Part shown: piece by piece, positions 7,713-14,828 of the stretch
Numbering within the stretch: the first letter of the stretch is position 1
Layout of the letters: the number at the start of each line of letters is the position of its first letter
Program-made: the position numbers and the translations under genes
The notes under the pieces: generated by a model
Told to the model about the DNA's origin: nothing
Databases searched by the model: none
Seen by the model: only the letters and a program-made list of their open reading frames with translations
Assembly: GCA_946481135.1 (NCBI GenBank)
Contig: CAMLMQ010000043.1
Location: 1 to 16,719 of the forward strand
Length of the DNA: 16,719 nucleotides
Source of the DNA: an uncultured Microbacteriaceae bacterium
GTDB taxonomy: Bacteria; Actinomycetota; Actinomycetes; Actinomycetales; Microbacteriaceae
Direction: 5' to 3'

Positions 7713-8759
7713 ATGGCTGCTTCCTCGGGGCTCTATGCGCTCCTGTTCCGACTGGTGCTCAGCCGGATGGACCCCGAGACGGCCCACCACCTCGCGTTCG
7801 CCGTCATCCGCCGGCTCCCCGGCGTCCTCACCGGACTGAGCCGACCGCATCCGTCGCTCGCCGTCGAGGCGCTCGGGCTGCGGTTCCCGTCACCGTTCGG
7901 CCTCGCGGCCGGCTTCGACAAGGAGGCCGCCGCGATCCGCGGCCTCGGCGTGCTCGGCTTCGGTCACGTCGAGGTCGGGACGATCACCGCGGTTCCCCAA
8001 CCCGGCAACCCCCGCCCACGCCTCTTCCGCCTCGTCGCCGATCGGGCGGTGATCAACCGGATGGGGTTCAACAACGCGGGGGCCGAGGCCGCGGCGCGTC
8101 GGATCGACCGCGCGCGACGACGCGCCGGGCGACCCGTCATCGGGGTCAACATCGGCAAGTCGCGCGTGGTCGCCGTCGACGATGCGCTCGACGACTACCT
8201 CGCCTCGACCCGGCTCCTGGCTCCACTCGCCGACTACCTCGTCGTCAACGTCAGCTCGCCGAACACGCCCGGCCTGCGGGGACTGCAGGAGCTCGATCAG
8301 CTCGAGCCGCTGCTGACCGCGGTGCGGGATGCCGCGGGTGGGGTGCCCGTGCTCGTCAAGATCGCGCCGGACCTCACCGACGAGCAGGCGCTGCGCATCG
8401 CCGAGCTCAGTGTGCGGCTCGGCCTTCCGGGCCTCGTCGCGACGAACACGACGATCTCGCGTGCGGGACTGCGCACCGACCCGGCCGTCGTCGCGGCGGC
8501 GGGGGAGGGCGGGCTCTCGGGCGCGCCGCTCGCCGCGCGCTCGCTCGAGATCCTGAGGTTGCTCCGGGCGGCCGTCCCCGACGACTTCGTGCTCGTCTCC
8601 GTCGGGGGAGTGGATACCGCCCGCGACGTTCGCGATCGCCTCGACGCCGGGGCGACCCTCGTGCAGGGCTACACGGCGTTCCTCTACCGCGGCCCGTTCT
8701 GGGCGCGCTCGATCAACCGGGGACTGCGTCGGCTCAGCTCGGGTACTGCCCGCGCTTGA
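7713..8759 (+). CDS. pyrD: Dihydroorotate dehydrogenase, class 2 (quinone-dependent)
   Basis: This enzyme oxidises dihydroorotate to orotate in pyrimidine synthesis, passing electrons to the quinone pool at the membrane. The 348-aa protein has the N-terminal amphipathic helical extension of class 2 enzymes (LYALLFRLVLSRMDPETAHH). It then shows GLAAGFDKEAAA, VEVGTITAVPQPGNPRPRLFR, NRMGFNNAGAEA, the catalytic-base Ser region NVSSPNTPGLRGLQ (Ser at 181/182), KIAPDL, ATNTTISR, GGLSGAPLAARS and the C-terminal FMN phosphate loop VGGVDTARD...GATLVQGYTAF. The gene ends 26 bp inside the 3' end of the convergent DUF3043 gene. Confidence 0.97.
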   Translation: MAASSGLYALLFRLVLSRMDPETAHHLAFAVIRRLPGVLTGLSRPHPSLAVEALGLRFPSPFGLAAGFDKEAAAIRGLGVLGFGHVEVGTITAVPQPGNPRPRLFRLVADRAVINRMGFNNAGAEAAARRIDRARRRAGRPVIGVNIGKSRVVAVDDALDDYLASTRLLAPLADYLVVNVSSPNTPGLRGLQELDQLEPLLTAVRDAAGGVPVLVKIAPDLTDEQALRIAELSVRLGLPGLVATNTTISRAGLRTDPAVVAAAGEGGLSGAPLAARSLEILRLLRAAVPDDFVLVSVGGVDTARDVRDRLDAGATLVQGYTAFLYRGPFWARSINRGLRRLSSGTARA

Positions 8760-9300
8760 CCTGCGGCTTCGGCAGGCGCAGGAAGCGCATCTGGATGGCC
8801 CGCATCGCCGCGTACCACCGCACGCCGCGCTCGACCTTCGTCGCGCCGAACTTCGCGCGGAGACGCGTGCGCACCTGGAACCCGAGCACGACGCAGTCGA
8901 TCACGACGAGCACGAAGACCGCCCAGAACGCGAGGAACGCGTAGTCGGCGATCGCGGGCACGAACCAGGTCAGGATGACGAGGATGAGGATCGGCATGAG
9001 GATCTCGCCCGCGCTGAACCGGGCGTCGACGAAGTCGCGCACGTAGCGCTTCTGCGGGCCCTTGTCGCGGATCGGGAGGTACCGCTCCTCGCCCGCGGCC
9101 ATGCCGAGCCGGGCCTTCTCGCGCTCGGTCGCCATCGCCTGGCGGTTCTGCTTCGCGGCGAGACGGCGGTCCTTCGGCACGAGCGGACGGCGGCGCGCGG
9201 CCTCCTGCTCCTTGCGCGTCGGGGTCGCGTGACCCTTGCCGCTCACGGGCTGCTCGGGCTCGGCGGGAGTCGCGGGTTCGGAACGGGATGCACGGGCCAC
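8734..9300 (-). CDS. DUF3043 family membrane protein
   Basis: This 188-aa actinobacterial membrane protein has no known function. The first 90 residues are hydrophilic and strongly basic (KEQEAARRRPLVPKDRR, KQNRQAMATEREKARLG), followed by RDKGPQKRYVRDFVDARFSAGE, a hallmark of the DUF3043 family. Two hydrophobic helices lie at about 100-118 and 121-142, followed by a basic tail ending KRGQYPS. The topology suggests a two-pass membrane protein with both ends on the same side. The GTG at 9300 is favoured because TAATCT (9312-9307) places a transcription start exactly on it. The gene is divergent from the M20 gene with only 17 bp between starts, and it overlaps the end of pyrD. Confidence 0.9.
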   Translation of the reverse strand: MARASRSEPATPAEPEQPVSGKGHATPTRKEQEAARRRPLVPKDRRLAAKQNRQAMATEREKARLGMAAGEERYLPIRDKGPQKRYVRDFVDARFSAGEILMPILILVILTWFVPAIADYAFLAFWAVFVLVVIDCVVLGFQVRTRLRAKFGATKVERGVRWYAAMRAIQMRFLRLPKPQVKRGQYPS

Positions 9301-9304
9301 GACT

Positions 9305-9310
9305 TAAGAT
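9305..9310 (+). promoter_or_regulatory. -10 hexamer TAAGAT of the M20 peptidase gene
   Basis: The last T is 8 nt before the A of the ATG at 9318, a near-perfect leaderless arrangement. It shares 4 bp with the oppositely directed hexamer at 9307-9312. Confidence 0.55.
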
Positions 9311-9312
9311 TA
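9307..9312 (-). promoter_or_regulatory. -10 hexamer TAATCT of the DUF3043 gene
   Basis: Read on the minus strand, TAATCT ends at 9307, so +1 falls on 9300, the G of the GTG start. Together with TAAGAT on the plus strand it forms a compact two-way promoter in the core TTAAGATTA. Confidence 0.55.
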
Positions 9313-9317
9313 CCGGC

Positions 9318-10721
9318 ATGCCGGAATCCGCCGCCCCGACCCCGCACGCCGACGAGCTCCGGGAGGCGGTCGCCGCCGGATTCCCGACCGCCGTCGCCGA
9401 CCTGTCGCGCCTCGTGCGCATCCCGTCGGTGTCGTGGGACGGGTTCGATCCCACCCACGTCGAGGCCAGCGCGGAGGCCGTGCGAGCCCTCGCCGTCGAC
9501 ACGGGAGTGTTCGACGACGTCGAGATCGTGCGCGCGCCGATCGGGGAGTCGGGGACGCTCGGCCTGCCCGCCGTGCTCGCGACGCGGGCGGCTCGGGGCG
9601 GCAAGCCGACGATCCTGCTCTACGCCCACCACGACGTGCAGCCGCCCGGCGACGACGACGCGTGGGAGTCGGCGCCCTACGAGCCGACGCTGCGCGGCGA
9701 CCGCCTCTACGGGCGCGGCGCCGCGGACGACAAGGCGGGCGTGCTCGCCCACGTGGGCGCGATCCGGGCGATCACGTCGGTGCTCGGCGACGACCTCGAC
9801 GTCGGGCTCGTGCTGTTCATCGAGGGCGAGGAGGAGTTCGGCTCCCGCTCGCTGCCCGCGCTGCTCGAGCGCTACCGCGATCGGCTCGCCGCCGACGTCA
9901 TCGTCGTGGCCGACTCCGGCAACTGGGACACCGAGACGCCCGCGCTGACGATCGCGCTGCGCGGCGCGGTCGCCTTCAACTTCCGCCTCACGACCCTCGC
10001 CCACGCGAGCCACTCCGGGATGATGGGCGGCGCCGTGCCGGACGCCCCGATGGCCGCCGTGAAGCTGCTCTCGACGCTGTGGGACGCCGACGGCTCGGTC
10101 GCCGTCGAGGGCCTCACGGCGCACGATGCGACGACCCCCGACTACGACGAGGCCAAGCTCCGCGCGGAGTCGGGGCTGCTCGACTCGGCGGCTCCGATCG
10201 GCACCGGCGAGATCCTCTCCCGCCTCTGGTACCAGCCGTCGATCACCGTGACGGGGATGGACCTCCCCAGCATCCGCAACGCCTCGAACACGCTCGTGCC
10301 GAGCGTGCGGGTGCGGCTGAGCGCCCGCATCGCGCCGGGGCAGACCTGGCAGGACGCGTATGCGGCGATCGAGGCGCACCTGCGGGCGCACGTGCCGTTC
10401 GGAGCCGAGCTCGTGATCGAGGAGGTCGACAGCGGCAACCCGTTCCTCGTCGACGTGAGCGGCTGGGCCGCCGGAGACGCCCTCGAGACGATGACCGAGG
10501 CCTACGGGAACGAGGCGGTGCAGATCGGGGCGGGCGGATCGATCCCGTTCATCGCCGACCTCGTCGAGATGTTCCCGGGCGCGCAGATCCTCATCACGGG
10601 GGTCGAGGACCCCGACTCGCGGGCGCATAGTCCCAACGAGTCGGTGCACCTGCCGACGCTGCGCCGCGCCATCCTCGCCGAGGCGCTGCTGCTCGCCCGG
10701 CTGGGGGAGCGCACCGCCTGA
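9318..10721 (+). CDS. M20 family metallopeptidase (dipeptidase)
   Basis: This 467-aa di-zinc hydrolase belongs to the dipeptidase/CNDP-like branch of family M20. Expected metal and catalytic residues are visible: H104-x-D106 in YAHHDVQP, bridging D137 in GAADDKAG, general base E172 and ligand E173 in EGEEEFGS, a downstream Asp in VVADSGNWD, and the C-terminal ligand His in AHSPNES. The dimerisation lid is present (ALRGAVAFNFRL...HASHSGMMGG). The ATG at 9318 is preferred over the in-frame ATG at 9288, because the TAAGAT hexamer gives a start at 9317-9318 and 9288 lies inside the divergent DUF3043 gene. Substrate specificity cannot be told from the sequence. Likely cytoplasmic, as no signal peptide is present. 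Confidence 0.95.
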   Translation: MPESAAPTPHADELREAVAAGFPTAVADLSRLVRIPSVSWDGFDPTHVEASAEAVRALAVDTGVFDDVEIVRAPIGESGTLGLPAVLATRAARGGKPTILLYAHHDVQPPGDDDAWESAPYEPTLRGDRLYGRGAADDKAGVLAHVGAIRAITSVLGDDLDVGLVLFIEGEEEFGSRSLPALLERYRDRLAADVIVVADSGNWDTETPALTIALRGAVAFNFRLTTLAHASHSGMMGGAVPDAPMAAVKLLSTLWDADGSVAVEGLTAHDATTPDYDEAKLRAESGLLDSAAPIGTGEILSRLWYQPSITVTGMDLPSIRNASNTLVPSVRVRLSARIAPGQTWQDAYAAIEAHLRAHVPFGAELVIEEVDSGNPFLVDVSGWAAGDALETMTEAYGNEAVQIGAGGSIPFIADLVEMFPGAQILITGVEDPDSRAHSPNESVHLPTLRRAILAEALLLARLGERTA

Positions 10722-10730
10722 CGCGACGTC

Positions 10731-10761
10731 GCGCCCCGCTCCGGCGAATCGCGGCGGGCGC
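10731..10761 (+). terminator. GC-rich inverted repeat between the M20 gene and erpA
   Basis: GCGCCC (10731-10736) and GGGCGC (10756-10761) can pair, with a few further bulged pairs inside. A 12-bp palindrome, CGCGACGTCGCG (10722-10733), lies directly before it. No T-run follows. It could terminate the peptidase transcript; it also covers the -35 area of the erpA promoter. Confidence 0.3.
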
Positions 10762-10764
10762 GCG

Positions 10765-10770
10765 TAGAAT
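10765..10770 (+). promoter_or_regulatory. -10 hexamer TAGAAT of erpA
   Basis: TAGAAT is the closest match to the TATAAT consensus among the hexamers in the window. It ends 8 nt before the ATG at 10778, predicting a start at 10777-10778 and a leaderless mRNA. No Shine-Dalgarno sequence is present. Confidence 0.6.
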
Positions 10771-10777
10771 CGCGATC

Positions 10778-11125
10778 ATGACGGACACCGCCCTCACCAC
10801 CCACGGCGTGAAGCTCACCGACACCGCGGCGACCAAGGTGAAGAACCTGCTCGCCCAGGAGGGTCGCGACGACCTGCGGCTGCGCGTCGCCGTGCAGCCG
10901 GGAGGGTGCAGCGGCCTCATCTACCAGCTCTACTTCGACGAGCGCCTGCTGGAGGGCGACGCGACCGTCGACTTCGACGGGGTCGAGGTCGTCGTCGACA
11001 AGATGAGCGTGCCCTACCTCGACGGTGCCGCGATCGACTTCGAGGACTCGATCCAGAAGCAGGGCTTCACGATCGACAACCCGAACGCGCAGGGTTCGTG
11101 CGCCTGCGGCGACAGCTTCCACTGA
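10778..11125 (+). CDS. erpA: A-type iron-sulfur cluster carrier (ErpA/HesB family)
   Basis: This 115-aa A-type carrier delivers Fe-S clusters to apoproteins. The three cluster-binding cysteines are present: C44 in QPGGCSGL and C108/C110 in the C-terminal GSCACGDSF. The core DxxxVPYLDGAxIDFED is also typical. The name erpA is the one commonly used for the single actinobacterial A-type protein; IscA or SufA naming cannot be excluded from sequence alone. It lies directly upstream of the cytochrome oxidase genes, a conserved actinobacterial neighbourhood. A link to maturation of the Rieske Fe-S protein QcrA is plausible but inferred. The ATG at 10778 is supported by the TAGAAT hexamer just before it. 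Confidence 0.93.
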   Translation: MTDTALTTHGVKLTDTAATKVKNLLAQEGRDDLRLRVAVQPGGCSGLIYQLYFDERLLEGDATVDFDGVEVVVDKMSVPYLDGAAIDFEDSIQKQGFTIDNPNAQGSCACGDSFH

Positions 11126-11156
11126 CGCGCGGAGCGTCCCACCGAGTGGTCCGCCG
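11126..11156 (+). terminator. Possible weak hairpin after erpA
   Basis: CGCGG just after the erpA stop can pair with CCGCG about 25 nt later, enclosing a second short stem, CCAC-cga-GTGG. The internal loop between the stems and the lack of a T-run make this a tentative terminator. Confidence 0.25.
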
Positions 11157-11192
11157 CGGCGTGGGTGCGGCTCGGGCCGTCGCGTGACGCAC

Positions 11193-11198
11193 TAGACT
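11193..11198 (+). promoter_or_regulatory. -10 hexamer TAGACT of the cta operon
   Basis: TAGACT predicts a transcription start near A11205, which leaves a leader of about 34 nt before the ctaC GTG. The oxidase operon therefore has a leader, unlike most neighbouring genes. Confidence 0.5.
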
Positions 11199-11201
11199 CG
11201 G

Positions 11202-11231
11202 CTCAGGAGATCGTCCTTCTTTCCTGAGAGG
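11202..11231 (+). promoter_or_regulatory. Inverted repeat and Shine-Dalgarno in the ctaC leader
   Basis: CTCAGGA (11202-11208) is perfectly repeated inverted as TCCTGAG (11222-11228). Adding one G-U and one A-U pair gives a 9-bp stem with a 9-nt pyrimidine-rich loop. The 3' arm runs into GAGAGG (11226-11231), the Shine-Dalgarno sequence 7 nt before the GTG start. The element straddles the predicted transcription start, so it could be a DNA operator or, if transcription starts slightly earlier, an RNA hairpin that hides part of the ribosome site. Confidence 0.5.
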
Positions 11232-11238
11232 TTCACCG

Positions 11239-12123
11239 GTGCGCTCAACTCGCCCCCCGTCGTCGAGAATGGCGAAGTCGAAGCTGGCGCGTTGGGCCAT
11301 GCTCCCCATCGGAGCGGTCGTCGCCGTCGTCCTGGCCGGGTGCACCCAGGCGCAGACCATCGGCTTCCTGCCCGAAGGGTCGGTCGGCGCGACCGACCAC
11401 ACCGACCGCATCACGGCCCTCTGGGTGAACTCCTGGATCGTGCTGCTCGTCGTCGGCGTCGTCACGTGGGCGCTCATCATCTGGGCGGCCGTCGTGTACC
11501 GCCGGCGCAAGGGCCAGACCGGCCTCCCGGTGCAGCTGCGCTACAACCTCCCGATCGAGATCTTCTACACGATCGTCCCGTTCATCCTCGTGCTCGGCTT
11601 CTTCGCCTTCACCGCGCGTGATCAGGCGGCCATCGAAGAGCCCATCCCCGACCCGGACGTGCGCATCGAGGTCTTCGGCAAGCGCTGGTCGTGGGACTTC
11701 AACTACGTCGACGAGAACCGCTACGAGGTCGGCATCCAGGGTCAGGAGTCCGACGGCCAGTTCGTCGATGTCGACGAACTCCCGGTGCTCTATCTGCCCG
11801 TCAACGAGTCGGTCGAGATCTCGATCGAATCGCGCGATGTCATCCACTCCTTCTGGATCGTCGACTTCCTCTACAAGAAGGACATGATCCCGGCGCGCAC
11901 GAACTACATGTTCTTCACGCCGCTCAAGGAGGGCACGTACGCCGGCAAGTGCGCCGAGCTGTGCGGTGAGTACCACTCGCAGATGCTCTTCACCGTCAAG
12001 GTCGTCTCGCGCGCCGAGTTCGACGCGCAGATGGAGCAGTTGCGCGAAGGTCAGCTCGACGCGACCTACAACGTGAACCAGAACCTGCCGGGCACCGGCG
12101 CGCCGTCCGAGGAGAACGAATGA
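11239..12123 (+). CDS. ctaC: Cytochrome c oxidase subunit II (lipoprotein)
   Basis: This 294-aa CuA-bearing subunit of the aa3 oxidase receives electrons from the bcc complex. The N-terminus is basic then hydrophobic and ends in the lipobox LAGC (Cys35), so it is probably a lipoprotein. Transmembrane helices lie at about 62-87 and 106-125, then the extracytoplasmic cupredoxin domain. CuA ligands are complete: H203 (IHSFW), C238, C242, H246 and M249 ([12 protein letters not shown]), with E240. GTG 11239 is chosen for the Shine-Dalgarno GAGAGG at 11226; an ATG at 11269 would also keep the signal sequence. The stop overlaps the ctaD start (ATGA), implying translational coupling. AGGAGA at 12110-12115, inside this gene, serves ctaD. 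Confidence 0.97.
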   Translation: MRSTRPPSSRMAKSKLARWAMLPIGAVVAVVLAGCTQAQTIGFLPEGSVGATDHTDRITALWVNSWIVLLVVGVVTWALIIWAAVVYRRRKGQTGLPVQLRYNLPIEIFYTIVPFILVLGFFAFTARDQAAIEEPIPDPDVRIEVFGKRWSWDFNYVDENRYEVGIQGQESDGQFVDVDELPVLYLPVNESVEISIESRDVIHSFWIVDFLYKKDMIPARTNYMFFTPLKEGTYAGKCAELCGEYHSQMLFTVKVVSRAEFDAQMEQLREGQLDATYNVNQNLPGTGAPSEENE

Positions 12124-13841
12124 GCACCGCGACCGCCCCGCAGCAGTCGACGTTCGGCGCGTCGAAGGTCGAACGCAAGGGCAACGTGATCGTCAAGTGG
12201 ATCACGACCACCGACCACAAGACGATCGGGTACCTCTACCTGATCTCGTCGTTCATCTTCTTCTGCCTCGGCGGCGTCATGGCCCTCGTCATCCGCGCGC
12301 AGCTGTGGGAGCCGGGCTCGACGCTCGTCGCGAGCGGTGAGCAGTACAACCAGCTCTTCACGATGCACGGCACGATCATGCTGCTGCTGTTCGCGACACC
12401 GCTCTTCGCGGGTTTCGCGAACGTCGCGATGCCGCTGCAGATCGGCGCTCCCGACGTGGCCTTCCCGCGGCTCAACTCCTTCGCGTACTGGCTCTACCTC
12501 TTCGGCGGCATCATCACAGTGAGCGGCTACCTCACCCCGCAGGGTGCGGCGTCGTTCGGGTGGTTCGCCTACGCACCGCTGTCGAACACGACGTTCACCC
12601 CCGGCCTCGGCGGCAACCTCTGGGTCTTCGGTCTCGCCCTCGCGGGCTTCGGCACGATCCTCGGCGCCGTGAACTTCATCACGACGATCATCACGATGCG
12701 CGCCCCGGGCATGACGATGTTCCGCATGCCGATCTTCACGTGGAACGTGCTCGTCACGTCGATCCTCGTGCTGCTCGCCTTCCCGGTGCTCGCGGCGGGC
12801 CTCTTCGCGCTCGGCGCCGACCGGGTGTTCGGCTCGCACCTGCTCGACCCCGCGAACGGCGGCGCCATCCTCTGGCAGCACCTGTTCTGGTTCTTCGGGC
12901 ACCCCGAGGTGTACATCATCGCGCTGCCGTTCTTCGGCATCATCTCCGAGGTCCTGCCGGTCTTCAGCCGCAAGCCGATCTTCGGCTACAAGACCCTCAT
13001 CTACGCGACGATCGCGATCGCGGCCCTCTCGGTCACGGTCTGGGCCCACCACATGTACGTCACGGGATCGGTGCTGCTGCCGTTCTTCGCGCTGCTCACG
13101 ATGCTCATCGCGGTGCCGACGGGCGTGAAGATCTTCAACTGGGTCGGCACGATGTGGCGGGGATCGGTGACCTTCGAGACCCCCATGCTGTGGGCGATCG
13201 GCTTCCTCATCACCTTCACCTTCGGTGGTCTCACGGGCGTCATCCTCGCGAGCCCGCCGCTGGACTTCCACGTCTCCGACACCTACTTCGTCGTCGCGCA
13301 CTTCCACTACGTCGTGTTCGGCACGGTCGTCTTCGCGATGTTCTCGGGCTTCTACTTCTGGTGGCCCAAGTGGACCGGCAAGATGCTCAACGAGACGCTC
13401 GGCAAGGTGCACTTCTGGCTGCTGTTCATCGGCTTCCACATGACGTTCCTCATCCAGCACTGGATCGGTGTCATGGGCGGCGTGCGGCGCTACTGGAGCT
13501 ACCTGCCCGAGGACGGCCTCACCTGGATGAACCAGCTTTCGACGGTCGGCGCCATGGTGCTCGCGGCCTCGATGCTGCCGTTCTTCCTCAACGTCTTCGT
13601 CACCGCCCGCCGCGGCGAGAAGGTCACCGTCGACGATCCGTGGGGCAACTCGCGGTCGCTCGAATGGGCCACCTCGTGCCCGCCGCCGCGCCACAACTTC
13701 GTGACGATCCCGCGCATCCGCTCGGAGTCGCCGGCGTTCGACCTGCATCACCCGGAGGCGGGTCCGCAGGTCGGCGTGGGGCCGATCAAGGATGCGCCCG
13801 AGCGACCGGTCCTCGATCTCGCCGATGGAGAGGTGAAGTAA
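12120..13841 (+). CDS. ctaD: Cytochrome c oxidase subunit I (heme-copper oxidase)
   Basis: This is the 573-aa catalytic subunit of the aa3 oxidase, reducing O2 to water and pumping protons, with about 12 transmembrane helices. Heme and copper ligands are visible: H83 (MHGT, heme a), H261 of the cross-linked GHPEVY (Y265), H310-H311 (CuB), and H394/H396 in VAHFHYV (hemes a3 and a). The Glu of GHPEVY (E263) and D112 in the [12 protein letters not shown] block mark an A1-type enzyme with a D channel; K337 (TGVKIFNW) marks the K channel. The cytoplasmic C-terminal tail ([18 protein letters not shown] and onward) is typical of actinobacteria. It overlaps ctaC by 4 nt and abuts ctaF with no gap; GGAGAGG at 13827-13833 serves ctaF. 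Confidence 0.99.
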   Translation: MSTATAPQQSTFGASKVERKGNVIVKWITTTDHKTIGYLYLISSFIFFCLGGVMALVIRAQLWEPGSTLVASGEQYNQLFTMHGTIMLLLFATPLFAGFANVAMPLQIGAPDVAFPRLNSFAYWLYLFGGIITVSGYLTPQGAASFGWFAYAPLSNTTFTPGLGGNLWVFGLALAGFGTILGAVNFITTIITMRAPGMTMFRMPIFTWNVLVTSILVLLAFPVLAAGLFALGADRVFGSHLLDPANGGAILWQHLFWFFGHPEVYIIALPFFGIISEVLPVFSRKPIFGYKTLIYATIAIAALSVTVWAHHMYVTGSVLLPFFALLTMLIAVPTGVKIFNWVGTMWRGSVTFETPMLWAIGFLITFTFGGLTGVILASPPLDFHVSDTYFVVAHFHYVVFGTVVFAMFSGFYFWWPKWTGKMLNETLGKVHFWLLFIGFHMTFLIQHWIGVMGGVRRYWSYLPEDGLTWMNQLSTVGAMVLAASMLPFFLNVFVTARRGEKVTVDDPWGNSRSLEWATSCPPPRHNFVTIPRIRSESPAFDLHHPEAGPQVGVGPIKDAPERPVLDLADGEVK

Positions 13842-14297
13842 GTGCGCGTCAACGCCAACATCTTCTGGCTGCTGGCCGCCTTCTTCGGCCTGGCCGCCGC
13901 GGCGTACACGATCTGGGTGCTGCTCGATCACGCCAACACGCCCGCCGAGGGGGCCTCCTCGATCACCGCGCAGGGTGTCGAGTGGGTCGGGACGATCGCC
14001 ATCGGCCTCGGCGCCGTCATGTCGGTGTTCCTCGCGTTCTACATCACGATCACCAAGCGTGCTCAGGGCGGCGAGTTGCCCGAGGACAGCGCGACGGCCG
14101 ACATCGACGACGGCGACCCGGAGATCGGGCACTTCAGCCCGTGGAGCTGGTGGCCGCTCGTGCTCTCCTTCGGGCTCGCGCTCATGTTCCTCGGACTCGC
14201 CGTCGGCGTGTGGATCATCTTCCTCGGCGCGCCGATCGTGCTGATCGGCGTGGTCGGCTGGCAGTACGAGTACTACCGCAACTTCTTCGCACGCTGA
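13842..14297 (+). CDS. ctaF: Cytochrome c oxidase subunit IV, actinobacterial type
   Basis: This 151-aa membrane protein matches the actinobacterial CtaF subunit of the bcc-aa3 supercomplex. Hydrophobic segments lie at about 7-28, 47-67, and a long C-terminal pair (about 103-140). The conserved DPEIGHFSPWSWWPLVL and the ending GWQYEYYRNFF are characteristic. The GTG start directly follows the ctaD TAA, with the Shine-Dalgarno GGAGAGG placed 8 nt upstream in ctaD, so it is translated as part of the cta operon. Subunit III (ctaE) is not in the window; in relatives it lies with qcrCAB, whose qcrB end appears at the right edge. Confidence 0.95.
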   Translation: MRVNANIFWLLAAFFGLAAAAYTIWVLLDHANTPAEGASSITAQGVEWVGTIAIGLGAVMSVFLAFYITITKRAQGGELPEDSATADIDDGDPEIGHFSPWSWWPLVLSFGLALMFLGLAVGVWIIFLGAPIVLIGVVGWQYEYYRNFFAR

Positions 14298-14301
14298 GCC
14301 G

Positions 14302-14766
14302 ATGACCGCGAGCGTGCGTGAGGCCCGTCCCGGCGACGAGGACGCCCTGTTCGCGCTCGTCCAGCAACTCGGTCACGCGTTCTCGCCCGACCGCGAGGCG
14401 TACGACGCGACCCTCGCGGCGTACTTCGCGGGGCAGCATCCGAGTGTGCTCCTGCTCGTCGTCGACGACGGCTCCGACCGGCTCGGCGGGTATGCGCTCA
14501 CGACGGTCGTGCCGCTGCTGGCCACGAACGGCCCGTCGGCGCAGTTGCAGGAGATCGTCGTCGACGAGGACGCCCGCGGGCGCTCGTACGGCACGATGCT
14601 CGTCCGCGCCGTCGAAGCCGAATGCGAACGGCGCGGGGTCACCCAGCTGACCGTCGCGAGCCGCCGCGCGGGCGGCTTCTACGACCGCCTCGGCTTCACC
14701 GACGCCGCGGAGTACATGCGTCGGTTCTTCCCCGCGGATCGCGGGGCCGCGCGCATCATCCCCTGA
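14302..14766 (+). CDS. GNAT family N-acetyltransferase
   Basis: This 154-aa protein shows the GNAT fold from end to end. It has an N-terminal VREARPGDEDALFALVQQL and a central strand with the acetyl-CoA loop QEIVVDEDARGRSYGTMLV, where RGRSYG at 92-97 is the pyrophosphate-binding Q/RxxGxG/A motif. The C-terminal FYDRLGF at 126-132 is the usual final strand. The substrate is unknown. It starts 4 nt after the ctaF stop with no clear Shine-Dalgarno sequence, so it is probably translated by re-initiation on the cta mRNA. Whether it acts on the oxidase or is simply carried along cannot be told. Confidence 0.9.
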   Translation: MTASVREARPGDEDALFALVQQLGHAFSPDREAYDATLAAYFAGQHPSVLLLVVDDGSDRLGGYALTTVVPLLATNGPSAQLQEIVVDEDARGRSYGTMLVRAVEAECERRGVTQLTVASRRAGGFYDRLGFTDAAEYMRRFFPADRGAARIIP

Positions 14767-14771
14767 CCGCG

Positions 14772-14790
14772 GTTCTGCCCTGGGCGGAAC
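14772..14790. promoter_or_regulatory. Imperfect palindrome upstream of the ClgR-like gene, candidate operator
   Basis: GTTCTGCCCTGGGCGGAAC is a 19-bp palindrome with one mismatched pair. Its left 12 bp match a sequence upstream of clpP (16387-16376) at 10 of 12 positions. It lies at about -57 to -39 from the regulator start codon, just upstream of the -35 position, where an activator often binds. It resembles the GTTCGC-N5-GCG style of ClgR sites as I recall them, but not exactly. It could instead be the terminator stem of the cta-GNAT transcript (7-bp stem, 5-nt loop, no T-run). Confidence 0.45.
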
Positions 14791-14817
14791 GACTCGGTGG
14801 CGGGAGCCGGCCGCGAG

Positions 14818-14823
14818 TAGCGT
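14818..14823 (+). promoter_or_regulatory. -10 hexamer TAGCGT of the ClgR-like gene
   Basis: TAGCGT ends 6 nt before the A of the ATG at 14829, giving a start on the initiation codon within 1 nt. No Shine-Dalgarno sequence is present. Confidence 0.5.
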
Positions 14824-14828
14824 GAAGC

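Noticed and set aside
9288..9317. A longer N-terminus for the M20 peptidase starting at the ATG at 9288
   Set aside because: It would overlap the divergent DUF3043 start and lies upstream of the -10 hexamer that fits the ATG at 9318.
12066..14132. A 688-codon minus-strand frame opposite ctaD/ctaF
   Set aside because: Charged low-complexity sequence with no family features. ctaD and ctaF on the plus strand have complete catalytic and membrane motifs.
12560..14305. A 581-codon plus-strand frame overlapping ctaD and ctaF
   Set aside because: Arg/His/Pro-rich shadow of the oxidase genes, with no membrane helices or motifs.
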